Assembly (NCBI GenBank): GCA_017795105.1
Contig: CP051247.1
Coordinates: 4,186,001-4,250,000, forward strand
DNA: 64,000 nt
Direction: 5' to 3'
Source of the DNA: Planctomycetaceae bacterium
Lineage (GTDB): Bacteria > Planctomycetota > Planctomycetia > Planctomycetales > Planctomycetaceae
The notes under the pieces: generated by a model
Told to the model about the DNA's origin: nothing
Databases searched by the model: none
What the model saw: the letters and a program-made list of their open reading frames with translations, nothing else
Shown here: piece by piece, positions 29,751-40,200 of the stretch
How positions within the stretch are numbered: position 1 is the stretch's first letter
Layout: each line of letters opens with the position of its first letter
Made by a program: the position numbers and the translations under genes

Positions 29751-30593
29751 ATGACGGAGATGATCGCATGGTCGCTCTCAGACCCGGAACAGCGGATCGG
29801 CTTTTCCGGAGGGCGGTACACGCAAGTCAATTATCTGTTATCTGGGCTGCTGGCGGGGCTGCTTACGGCGGCCGTCTATGCCAGCCTCTATCCGTTCCGG
29901 GACTATCCTTTCGGCCAGTCGTTTTTCCGCAGTGGCAGCCTTCCCGTTTCGGTCGCGATCGTTTTCTTTACGGCGTGGGCTACGGTGATTCTCGCGTTCA
30001 AGTCAGCGAAGCTACGGCTGCAACGAAAAACACTCGGAATTCCGATTGTCCCCGACGACAGTGATTTCGTTCTGTCCCCGCACTCGGCTGCTCATGTGCA
30101 GGATCAGGTTGCCCATGCGGTTGATGATCCCCGCTACTTCATGCTGTTCAATCGCATTTCGTACGCCCTTTCCAACCTGCAGAATCTCGGGCGAGTCGGC
30201 GATGTCGCGGAGATCTTCAAGACGCAGGCCGACCATGATGAGGCATCGATGGAGTCGTCTTACCTGATCGTCTCGGCGTTCGTCTGGGCAATTCCGGTCC
30301 TTGGCTTTATCGGAACGGTCCTTGGTCTATCCACGGCCATTGGCGAGTTCGGAAGCGTATTACAGTCCGCGAGCGACTTGAGCATCATCAAAGAGAAGCT
30401 ACAGGGAGTGACCGCAGGACTGTCGACGGCTTTTGAAACAACACTTCAGGGACTGCTCGCCGCTCTGGTCGTTCAGCTGATGATCGTCTGGAATAAGAAG
30501 AAGGAACAGGATTTCCTCGACGATTGCAACGAGTATTGCACCAGACACATTGTGTCACGCCTGCGTCTCCTCCCCTTCGATGAGCAGAACTAA
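29751..30593 (+). CDS. MotA/TolQ/ExbB-type proton channel subunit
   Basis: The 280-aa product has four predicted membrane helices (about 26-49, 63-85, 177-203, 223-250). The last two carry the family signature: AIPVLGFIGTVLGLSTAI, and then ETTLQGLLAALVVQL, where the Thr pair corresponds to the pore threonines. A cytoplasmic loop lies between helices 2 and 3. Such channels use the ion gradient to drive rotation or force through a MotB/ExbD-like partner. Two candidate partners follow, the first overlapping by 1 bp. The context points to envelope signalling or disruption, as in Zorya, rather than motility. Confidence 0.88.
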   Translation: MTEMIAWSLSDPEQRIGFSGGRYTQVNYLLSGLLAGLLTAAVYASLYPFRDYPFGQSFFRSGSLPVSVAIVFFTAWATVILAFKSAKLRLQRKTLGIPIVPDDSDFVLSPHSAAHVQDQVAHAVDDPRYFMLFNRISYALSNLQNLGRVGDVAEIFKTQADHDEASMESSYLIVSAFVWAIPVLGFIGTVLGLSTAIGEFGSVLQSASDLSIIKEKLQGVTAGLSTAFETTLQGLLAALVVQLMIVWNKKKEQDFLDDCNEYCTRHIVSRLRLLPFDEQN

Positions 30594-31414
30594 TGGCCCG
30601 AGGAAGACGTGGTCGCAACCTTGGCATCTCGCTGTTCGCGTTTCAGGACATCATCATGTCCGTGACCGGCATCTTGATCCTGATCGTCTTGTTGCTCGTT
30701 CTCGAACTCGTGAATCAGAAATCAACCAGCCGGCTTCAGGAAACGTTTGAAACCTTGATGGCGGAGCTGGATTCCAAGACCGAATCCCTTTCTCAACAAT
30801 TGGAAAGAATCGAACAGGACCTGGGACGAGACGCCGAAGCGATTGAGCGGGCGATCAAAAACCCTGAATCGGTCCTGAGTGATCGGCTGCGTGCCGAACG
30901 TCATCGACTCAACTCGTTGGAGGCCCAGATGGAAACACTGGAACAAGTCAACGAGCAACTGATCGAACAGCAGGAAGGGCAAGCGGATACCAAAATGATT
31001 CTCGACGAACGCGAGCGGGAGATCGCCGAGTTGAACAAGAAGCAGGCAACCCTGGAGAATCAGCTTCAGCAACTGGCTACGGGTAACTCGGCGAAATACC
31101 TTGTCCCTCGCGGCATCAATCCCGCTCAGTCATGGCTCTGCGATGTTCACAGAAACGGTCTCTACCTGACTCTCATGGATTCCTCAGAACCGGCGATTCG
31201 TCTGCCGGTGGAGGACTGGTTGAACGAGAGTGAATCGGCCTTTTTACGGTTCCATGACCAGCTGGCGGAAATAACGCCGCGAGTGAGATACGTCCTGTTC
31301 GTGATCCGTCCCTCCGGACGAGAGTTCAATGAGCCTCTGCTCACACAGGGGGATGAACTCGGCATTGAATTCGGAGTCGAATACGTTTCTGAAGATCATG
31401 TGATTCTCAGGTAA
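30593..31414 (+). CDS. ExbD/MotB-like single-pass coiled-coil protein, subunit 1
   Basis: The start overlaps the channel gene stop (TAATG). The 273-aa product has a short basic N-terminus, then FAFQDIIMSVTGILILIVLL with Asp19 at the membrane entry, the place of the proton-carrying Asp in MotB and ExbD. A long coiled coil (about 45-165) and a compact C-terminal domain (170-273) follow. No OmpA-type peptidoglycan-binding motif is visible, unlike MotB or ZorB. It probably forms the stator or shaft of the channel encoded just before it. Confidence 0.8.
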   Translation: MARGRRGRNLGISLFAFQDIIMSVTGILILIVLLLVLELVNQKSTSRLQETFETLMAELDSKTESLSQQLERIEQDLGRDAEAIERAIKNPESVLSDRLRAERHRLNSLEAQMETLEQVNEQLIEQQEGQADTKMILDEREREIAELNKKQATLENQLQQLATGNSAKYLVPRGINPAQSWLCDVHRNGLYLTLMDSSEPAIRLPVEDWLNESESAFLRFHDQLAEITPRVRYVLFVIRPSGREFNEPLLTQGDELGIEFGVEYVSEDHVILR

Positions 31415-31430
31415 GAAAAGGAGCGGATCG

Positions 31431-32339
31431 GTGGCTTCCAGAAGACGAAAGATGAGCGAAGGAGACAGCCTCGACTTGTTGCTCGACACCATCTGCAACA
31501 TGTTCGGCGGCATTGTCTTCATCTCCTTGCTCGTTGTGCTGCTATTACAGAACAGCGAGAACGTTTCCGCCAGCCGGGATCAAGAGATTGCCCCCAAGGA
31601 CATCGAGCTACTCAAGGAAGATCTGATTCAAACGCAAACCGAACTGGAGCGTCTGCAGTTTGCTCGACGACAGCAGCTGGAATTCCTGTCCAAGTATGTG
31701 CCTGATGACTTGCATCAGCGACTGAACAATCTTGAAACACTGACGGAACAGAACATTGAACTCGAACAGCAGTCCCAGGACTTACGTGAGCGAAACGCGG
31801 AAACGGTCATCGCAATCGACGAGACCGAGAAAGCTCTCACCACGTCAGCCGAGTCAGTCGCCTCACTGCGCGACGACATCCAGGAGATGGAAGAGCAGCT
31901 TTCGGCCGCGGAACAAGAACATGCCGTGTCTCTCCCCCGCGCCCAACGGGACTACGCCCGACATTCATTGCAGATTTCGATCCGCTTCAACAGAGCGTAT
32001 TTCCGCCATGATCTTGATCAGCTCACGCGAGGGCACTGGGTTCCCAATCTTCGAGACTACGTGATTACGAAAGATGAAAGCGGGCACTACGAAGTTCAAG
32101 TCCGTCCGACTGCCGGAATTGATCTCGCCGATCGAGCAAGGGCAAAGGCGCTGCTGCAGGGCCATCTGCGACGCTTCCCCCCATCAGGCTGGACGGTCTC
32201 ACTGACTTTATGGCCAGAATCCTTCAGCTCATTCAGAACCCTTCGAGAAATCCTCACAGAACTCGGTTACAGCCTCACGGCCATCACGCCCGACACACCA
32301 GTGTCCGACCGCGGCGGAGCTGATCGACTCTTTCAGTAA
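31431..32339 (+). CDS. ExbD/MotB-like single-pass coiled-coil protein, subunit 2
   Basis: The 302-aa product starts at a GTG with a good AAGGAG site. The N-terminus has the same plan as the preceding gene but a distinct sequence: SLDLLLDTICNMFGGIVFIS, with Asp19 again just before the hydrophobic core. A coiled coil (about 50-165) and a mixed C-terminal domain (175-302, VQVRPTAGIDLADRARAKAL) follow. A stator with two different ExbD-like subunits is unusual, since MotB and ExbD dimers are normally homodimers. It is the last gene of the ten-gene run. Confidence 0.78.
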   Translation: MASRRRKMSEGDSLDLLLDTICNMFGGIVFISLLVVLLLQNSENVSASRDQEIAPKDIELLKEDLIQTQTELERLQFARRQQLEFLSKYVPDDLHQRLNNLETLTEQNIELEQQSQDLRERNAETVIAIDETEKALTTSAESVASLRDDIQEMEEQLSAAEQEHAVSLPRAQRDYARHSLQISIRFNRAYFRHDLDQLTRGHWVPNLRDYVITKDESGHYEVQVRPTAGIDLADRARAKALLQGHLRRFPPSGWTVSLTLWPESFSSFRTLREILTELGYSLTAITPDTPVSDRGGADRLFQ

Positions 32340-33060
32340 TAGACCCACCCGCAACGCAACAATCTTCTTTCAACTCTCATGCATATTCTGTCGCAACCAG
32401 ACGCAAGCCCTTTGAATGCACGCTTTTGCAGATCGCGGACACAAATGCCTCGCCAGGGGACGGTTTCGGCAATGTTGCTTCAGCGACATTACCGAGTCAG
32501 CAATCGAAGTGACATACACTTCATCATTAGTCTTCAGATTCTGGTGGGAGCATTGAGTATCAAACATTGGGTACTAGATTGGTGCCAAAGATGGAGATGG
32601 GAAAACGGTACGCTGGTTCTCGGTCCGAGAGAACGAGACCGATATGAAGCGAAACGGGGACCATGTTCCGGTCGAGTGAATGTCACAGAAGTCGACCGTT
32701 TTCGGCAGAAGCGGCCGACTCCTGATTTCAGGTCCGCGGGCCTTTTATTTATCAGTAGCCGCATCGCACAACTACTCCAGCTAGAGGGAAGTGAATCCAC
32801 TTTCCGACGGCCATCGTTCCGCCGATCTGGAGAATCTTCGTAGGCGGCATTCTGACTAGCGTATTCGGCGGATTTTCCAGTACAGGCATCGCGACGAATT
32901 AGTGCCTCTTGTGGTCTACGACCACGACTTCGCGGTCGGCAGTTTCAGCAATAGATCGATTATTTCGGCCCACTTCGTGTGATCGAGGACCGCTGACTGG
33001 CGTTTCCTTGCGGCAGGTGGCCTATGGATAATTCGCATCAACCCATGCAACGAACCGTTG
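32340..33060. other. Non-coding or decayed stretch after the conflict locus
   Basis: No supported gene. A 154-codon plus-strand frame (32379-32843) lacks a ribosome-binding site and recognisable protein character. Minus-strand fragments near 32916-33000 (ending LLLKLPTAKSW) look like the tail of a lost gene but cannot be placed. Composition suggests remnants rather than a regulatory region. Confidence 0.5.
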
Positions 33061-33370
33061 TCAGCTGCGTCGTGAGGAGCAGTAGCTGCGGCCCGAACTT
33101 GGTCGACTCGGACGTGGGTAGAAGCGTTCGCCTTCTCAGCTTCCGGAGATACAGCCCTGGCGATAACCCCAGTCGCCGTAGAACTCGCGTCCGCAGGGCG
33201 TGATCTCGAAGCAGAACCAGCCGCACTCGGCCGTGGACTTTGCCGTTTCCACAACGCAGGGAGCTGTAAGTGATGCCAGACAGCGAGGCCCGACAACCGC
33301 GAACGGTCTAGCTGCCGGAGCAGCCACGGAGTACCGAGTGTGTTCTGTAGGTCTTCAATCAGAGAGTAGA
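33061..33370 (-). pseudogene. Decayed copy of the Cys-rich secreted gene at 40.5-40.9 kb
   Basis: Read on the minus strand, the sequence is strongly similar to codons after the internal stop of the gene at 40509-40952: LRGCSGS, then a TAG where the other copy has TAC, then TVRGCRASLSGITYSSLRC. About 17 bp are missing after VHGR, shifting the frame into PCGREFYGDWGYRQGCISGS, and a further TGA replaces TGG. The signal peptide part is absent. Clearly non-functional; it shows the family has been duplicated locally. Confidence 0.75.
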
Positions 33371-34231
33371 CTCCGGCCGAAGTTGATCTCCTAGAATGAA
33401 AAGGCGTCGCGCCGTTAGTCCGCGACGAGTGGCTGGTGTTCGAGATCGTGACGACGCTGCCTGAACCTCGAATGACGATCACCGCCTCTCGACAGACAAA
33501 CCAGCAGTCGTTGGAGATCCTCCCGACAGCCCCGACGTTACGTTAGAGCCAGGTACATAACCGCTTGAGGATAGTGACACGCAGGCGAGTGGCCAAAATC
33601 CGTCAGAGAGGTGAGCATGTTGTTCCCAGCGGACAATGAGTCGGCGCCTATGAAGAAGTCAGGCAAGCGTCCGTTCGATCCGATAGCGAAGATCGCAGTA
33701 GCACTGGTCGCGGGAGTTGAGTCGGCGAGCGTGCTTTTCGCTCTTCCGTTACCGGTAGGTAGCAATGAGGTGAGCTTTGTAAAGTCAAACTCGACGCCGG
33801 AGTCCTTGGGATCGGCAGCTATGTCGTATACGAACCGCCGGGCGTGCATCACTCAGTCGAGCGGGCCTCGGAGCAACACCTCGATCAGATCGACGCTCTT
33901 CCGAGGAGCACTGTGGACCGGCAAGCCTCAATCTCGGACAGGACAGAACATGGCGTCAGTAAGGAACGTTTGGGTGTCGTACCTGTCGATCTGGCCGCAC
34001 AACTCCAGAATCCATGTCCACGCCAGTAGAACAGGTATCGGGCTCGGTCCAGTTTGGCGGAAATGGGCTGCTGGAGGCAGAAACCTTCAATCAGACACCC
34101 GCAATCATCGTTGAGTAACGTGGTCGAATCCGTCCAAGATCCGGTAACATGTGCAAAATTGCTCGTTAAGGGGCCGAGATCCACATGCTGTGTCCATGTG
34201 ATTCTCACTGAGAACGGTTTGTGACCTAGTT
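33371..34231. other. Gene-poor stretch with a possible coding remnant on the minus strand
   Basis: The only stretch with some protein character is 33538-33852 on the minus strand (VEFDFTKLTSLLPTGNG and later FIGADSLSAGNNMLTSLTDF). It has no ribosome-binding site and matches no family I know. Overlapping plus-strand frames look less protein-like. The region also has to hold the downstream end of the giant kinase gene. I call no gene here. Confidence 0.35.
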
Positions 34232-37200
34232 CTATTCATCGCGTACGCAGGACCGTTTGACTCGTAATTCAAATTCCTTCTCGGAAAGTAGCATCTGTTC
34301 TCCCGCCGCTCCTTCAGCGATATAAACAATGTCGTCAAGATCGAGTGCTGGGCTGTGTGCGATCAATTGGCCGTGAGGAGAAAACTCACACAACCCGCTT
34401 CTTACGGGTGCAAAGACACGGGTGATCATTCGCTTTTCACGGTCGAAAACTCGCGCAGATCCGTCTTCCAAAAGGAGAAGCATTCGGTCTTGGTCGCTGA
34501 AAAAATCTGCCTCCACGGCGCACGCAGGAAGACAGTCGATTGAATCGAGTCGCTGACCTCTGCTATTTAACAGAGCTGTTCGTCCCTTCCAGTCGGTAAT
34601 TGCGAATGTCGAGTTATCCAACGAGGATACGAGGTGTCTCGGGCCTCCACCAAGGTCATTGATAGTCGCCAATACCTGCACCGATTGGTCTGGATCGATC
34701 AGTACTAATTCTCTGTCGGTTGTTATGCCTACGATTCCTGCGGAGTTGCCAGGCCGAAGTCCTCTCACGCGATGTTTGGCAATCTGAGACGATGAAGAGA
34801 CCTTCTCATCCCTTCGCTGGTGGAAAACGATCTTATCGCCGGGTTCATGGGCAGTCGCAACAAATTGTCCATTAGAGTCCCACGATATCCAAGTCGCGGG
34901 AGTTTTCCAGTCCCCGGATAACGGTACGATTTCGCCATCGAAAGGATGACTAATTATGAAGCAGGTTCCGTCATTACAGCCAAGGGCGATCTCTTCTGCC
35001 GAAGGAGACCAAGCGACGTTGAGTGAACCTCTACACGGATGCGTTTTGGGATTGTTTGTCCAGCCGGAACCGTCACGCGAGTGAAACTCGATAGCGTTAT
35101 ATGAAAGTGCGGCCAAGTAATCGCCTTTAGGACTCCATTTCAGCATTCGCAGGGAATTCCTCTTGCCAAGATGAGGTTCAGATAAGATCCCGTTCCCGTC
35201 GAGGACTACCAATTGGCCTGTTCGTGTTCCTAATGCAACATCACCTGTGTGACTGTTGACTGCAGCGTCCACAAGGGGAGCAATTTCGCGAGACTCTTGA
35301 GAACTCGTGAGTTGTTCGCCGTCCCACCCGAATCGAGTTAGTCCAGAGTCGATCACGTGTTTGCCATCGGGCGCCCACGAGATTTCCGGCCTTCCGCCGG
35401 AGGTATCTAAGGCGCCTACGATCCGATTCTGCTCTGTGTCGCAAAGTTCAACGTATCCAAACGAGGAATTGGCGGTCAGCCAACCCGACGTCGGATGGAC
35501 CTCGAGATCTACCGGAGGATACCGAAAGCAATCGAGCTTCCTGAGTTCGCTGTCGTCCAGATCATAGGCGTATACAAATTTGTCAGCGCCGTTGCCCCGC
35601 CCGCAAAGATAAATCTGCCTCCGATCCTTGGACCAGACCAGGTCCTGGATCGTCGTATAAGGTGTTTTCACTCGCGTTGCCTGATCCCACGACTGTCCTT
35701 GCCAAAGAATGAGCTCTCCCTTGAACGTCCCCCCAGCCAGCATGTCCATATCCGGTGCTGGTTGCACGACTCGCAGATACGCTTCCGAGACTGAAATGCG
35801 TTGCAGTTCACCAGCGTCTCTGTCAATCCGGAAGACAGTAGCGTTCTCACTGAAGATAAACTCTTCAGAAGATAAGAACGCGACACTGAAGACGGGGGTG
35901 CGCCCTTGAAACTGCGCCATGGATGTCCCGTCGCTCCAGAGAATGACTTTTCCGGATTCATCGCATGACAATAGGCTATTGCTGTCCGGACTCCATGCAA
36001 GGTCACGTATCGAGTTATCGTGGCTAACTAAAACGGTTAGAAGCTGATCGCTGGTAGCGTCGAAGATGCGAATAACCGCCCCGCGGTCTGCGTGCGCAAT
36101 CTTTGTGCCATCGGGAGACCAGCGAATTATTCCAGCCGAGGAAGGATACCGAGTGACGACATTCCACGTACCGAGTCCCGGTAGGATTGCGGGGGCGGGT
36201 AGTATTCCGCCAGTCTTCCTAACAGGTCCGGCGGACGACCGAGACCAGGCATTGATTTCATGACGGCTTGCTGGTACGACGGTGATGCGCTTTTGGCTTA
36301 TATAAATGTCACCCTCATCGGACTCACACTCAATTGAGTACTCGCCCGGTTTAAGCTGAACAGACTTTTGCTCCGGAAACTCAATTCGCGTGTCTTCACC
36401 CGATGCGTTTCGCGCCAACAATGAGAATCGAGTCAAACCGGTGTGGGAAACGGAGAGTTCGCCTTCACCGTCGCGAAGAAGCTGCAGGGCGCGATCTGCC
36501 ATCTCTTTCACGCGTGCAGAACTTCCGTCCGTTACAGAGCTCTCCCAGAACGTTTGAGCAGCCGTCGGGTTTCCCAGGGTGAGCATGCGGTATCCCGCAA
36601 AGTAAGTCACAGGCCCACGAAGATGTTCGGGCAGTGCTCCTTCGATTCCCTGCCATCCTAGAAAGTTGAGGACACCGTTCCATGTCATACCTAATTGAAT
36701 GACCTTCGTTTGACCGATCGTCCTGGTCACTAATACTGCGTCGTAAAGATCATTCAGAAGCTTCTCAAGCACGATTCGCTCCTGAGACGTGCCCTTTCTT
36801 TTCATTCCCTGGCGCTCCAGCAACGCCATCCCGAACGCCACTAGCGGGCGTCGGAAGCGGGTTTCCCCCATTTCTGTTCCAAAGGCGCTATCACGAGCGA
36901 TAGCGATTCCATAGTCGGTGGACCACAGATCTTTGATTGTCGAACGCAATTCTTCTTCAGAAAATACCCGTTGAATGAGGAAGGACATTTCGCTCTCGCC
37001 GGCGCTTGCGACTAGCCATCTAAAATACTTGTCGAGATCTTCATTGCTGATGGAGTTCGACAGGACTCCCATTGCAACGACGCGCAATGGTGTCGTGCTG
37101 GTCGATCCATAGAGTGACTGGTCGTCGAGAATGGCGCGAGTCTCTGCATATCCGACGGCCCAGATCTGGCAAGCCTGATCAATATCACCTGAGTCAAAGT

Positions 37201-40200
37201 GACAGAATCCCTGCATAAGCCGAAGTGGAGTACGCAAATGAGGGTACTTATCAGGTGGGTAATCACTTAGGGATCGCATCAGTAAGGAATGGGCTTTTCC
37301 TTTCGTCCCCAGTCCGAAATGCGCGCGGATGAGTGCCGTCCGACACGCTAGATCCATCGTCTCGCCGAGAGGGGAACCATTCAGCCTCCTGCTGAGAAGG
37401 CTGACAACTTCCTCGGACCGCTGAGCTTCCTGCCCCAGGCGAACAAGCTTCGCTAGGATTCGAGGATTGTCGAAGTCTTTGAAGACACGTATGGCGAGCT
37501 CGAACGCGGTGTCGACTTGTCTGTCGAAGGCATGACTGAGCACAGCGGCATCTTGAAGGTCGTATGTGCCGATGCCATTCGGGTCCAAAGAGCGATCCAT
37601 TTCCGCAACGCGACAGATCTGTTCAATCCGCTGCTTCGACAGTTGATGGATCATATCCATTCGCTGCACGCTCTCCGCGTATCGATCGATGATCTCCAGT
37701 CTTTCCTCCTGGGTGACCATAACAGCCAAGTCTCCAGGTGAGAGCCGTCCCGCCAGTAATTTATATGTTTCGTCGGCTTCACTCATCCTGTCGTCCTGCA
37801 GTTGCCTGATCCAAAGTCGAATCCCGGCCAGAGAACCCCACTGACTTTCGCTCTCGGCCAGCAACTCCGCAAAGATCCTCTCGGCATCACTCCAGCGGCC
37901 CATTTGTGAAAGGCAAAACCCACGCTTGTAACGACATTCGTGGAGGACCAATTGCTGATCCGATTGAGTTTCCTCCTGAGCATAGAGCCTAAGCGCCTCT
38001 TCATGCCTGTTGTCGATTAACAACTGATCCGCGCGGTCAAGCTGAGTGCGAATCTTTGGCTCTTGTGATTCAAATCTTACAGATTTCAACGGCAGTTGAG
38101 ACGCAAATTCGATATAGCACTCGGCAGGCTCTTCACGGTGCAACGGAAAAGGATCGTAGAACCGGTGGACGAGTTGGCCGCCGATCTCGACAGACAGGTA
38201 TTCGCCTTCGCGCTTCGCCTGCAGTTCAATGACATCATTCTTCAGGAATTTCGGTAGTACCAGATGAGCTGAAAGAACGAGATCGTCTTTGAGGAGCTGA
38301 ATCTCATAGTCCGGGGTCTTGGTGTTCTTCGGCTCATTAGTCGGGTAATCAGCCTTCCTCACTAAGCGGAAACCATAGCGCTTGCCATCGCTGAACACGA
38401 AGCCAGTGGTAAACGAGGGGATCGTTGACGAGGTAGAGTCCAAACGCGTCGTGACTCGAAGGTTCCCCTGCGCTGCGTCCCGCGAGCGGACAATCCTCTT
38501 TTCGGCGTTCGTCAACGCACTCGCAGTGGTGAACGGATTCGGTAAGTCGCTGGCATCAGCAGTCTCGACGGATGATTCGGCCTGCAGAAAAGCGGCAGGA
38601 GTGGAAGGCCAGTCGCTGACAATCAGCCATTCAGATCGCAAAGGAAGCAGATGTTCTTCGAGATCCTGAGCCCTGCGGGGCGAGAACTCTGCGAACTCAT
38701 CGACGATGATGTCGAGTTGGACGATATCCCTCTCGGTCAACCTCGCAAGTTTCATTCTCTTCCTGATTCGGTCTGCATAGGCGGAACACAACTCCTCAAA
38801 ACACTCTTCAGCTCCCTTGGGGTTATGCGCTCTAATCTGTTCTACGAGCTTGTTCAGGTCGCTGAATTGTTCCGGCTCCGCATCAATCGCGATCAAACCC
38901 TGTCGGAACTGTCGCTCCAGTTCGGCAAGTTTCGTTGCCGCGATCGATTCCGACATTTTCTGCCAGCCAAAGACAGAGACGACGGACAACAACAGAAATG
39001 TGGAGATCAATGCAACCGTCAGAGGATGTCGTCGTGTCCAACGATAGAGCTTGGTTGGCAGACCAATCGGACGCGCATTGATGGATCTTCCATCGAGATA
39101 GCGTTCCAGTTCGTCGGCAACTTCGCCGGCATCGGAGTAGCGTTGGTATGAGATCTTCTCCAGGCATTTCAGTGCGATCGTTTCCAAGTCTTTATCGACG
39201 GAAGAATCGATTCGTCGTGGCGGCGTTACGGGAAGCTCAACGACCTGCCGCAAGGTGAGCACGACTGTTGCCGCGCGGAATGGAGGCCTGCCGGTGAGTA
39301 GTTCGTAGAGAATGGCTCCAAGCGAGTAGACATCACTGGCAGGACGGATCAATTCCGTCCGTCCAAGGGCCTGTTCGGGGGGCATGTAGCTCGGCGTACC
39401 AAGTATCTGCCCGGTGGCCGTCAGGCCGCTGTCCGCTTGGATGCTCTTTGCTAAGCCAAAGTCGGTAACTCGGGGTTCGCCCTTCTGATCAATTAGAACA
39501 TTGGATGGCTTAAGGTCCCGGTGGATGATCCCTCGTTTATGGGCATAATGCACCGCCTTCGAGATCTTGAGTAGCAAAACCGCAATCTCCCTGGCAGTCA
39601 GAGGAACTGATCTCATACGCTGCGCCAGGCTTTGCCCCTCCACATAAGCCATTGAAAAATAATGGCGGCCTTCGCTCTCGCCGCACTCGTAGATAGGGAC
39701 GATATTGGGATGCTCAAGGCATCCGGCTGAAGTCGCTTCTGTGTAGAAGCGGCGAACTTCCTCTTCGGACGCCAAATTCCCGGATAAGATCAATTTTAGA
39801 GCTACGAGACGGCTCAAGTGGACCTGGCGTGCCTTAAAGACCACACCCATTCCACCACGAGCAATCTCTTCGATAATCTCATAGTCACCCAGTTTCTGAA
39901 TGAGAGTAGCTTCTTCCGTAGCCAGTCGCTTGTCGTCGGGCTGACCAGAAGCCGTGTCAGCATTTCCCTTCGATTGATCGACGGTTTCGTTTTCCACAAT
40001 CGCACGCAGGATGTCTTCTGCGGTGGACTTGTCGTCGTCTCGTGAGAGGCCGTAGTAAGTGACACCAACGGTCTCGTTATTCCTGCTGGCGTATTCGAGG
40101 TCCACTGCAATGAGTTCACGAAGAAGTTGATACCGCGCGCTGTCATCAATCTGGTCAAGGTACGGCTGCAGACTGCGCAGCCCCTCGGTTTGACGCGTTC

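Noticed and set aside
17902..32339. Calling the locus a Zorya system because of the MotA-like channel
   Set aside because: No ZorC, ZorD or ZorE-like helicase or nuclease is present, the B-type subunits lack an OmpA domain, and a GTPase/GAP1 core is present instead.
32379..32843. 154-codon plus-strand frame after the conflict locus
   Set aside because: No ribosome-binding site, no recognisable domain or signal, and composition unlike the genes around it.
33611..34114. 167-codon plus-strand frame before the giant kinase
   Set aside because: No ribosome-binding site; the opposite strand is at least as protein-like, and both look like remnants.
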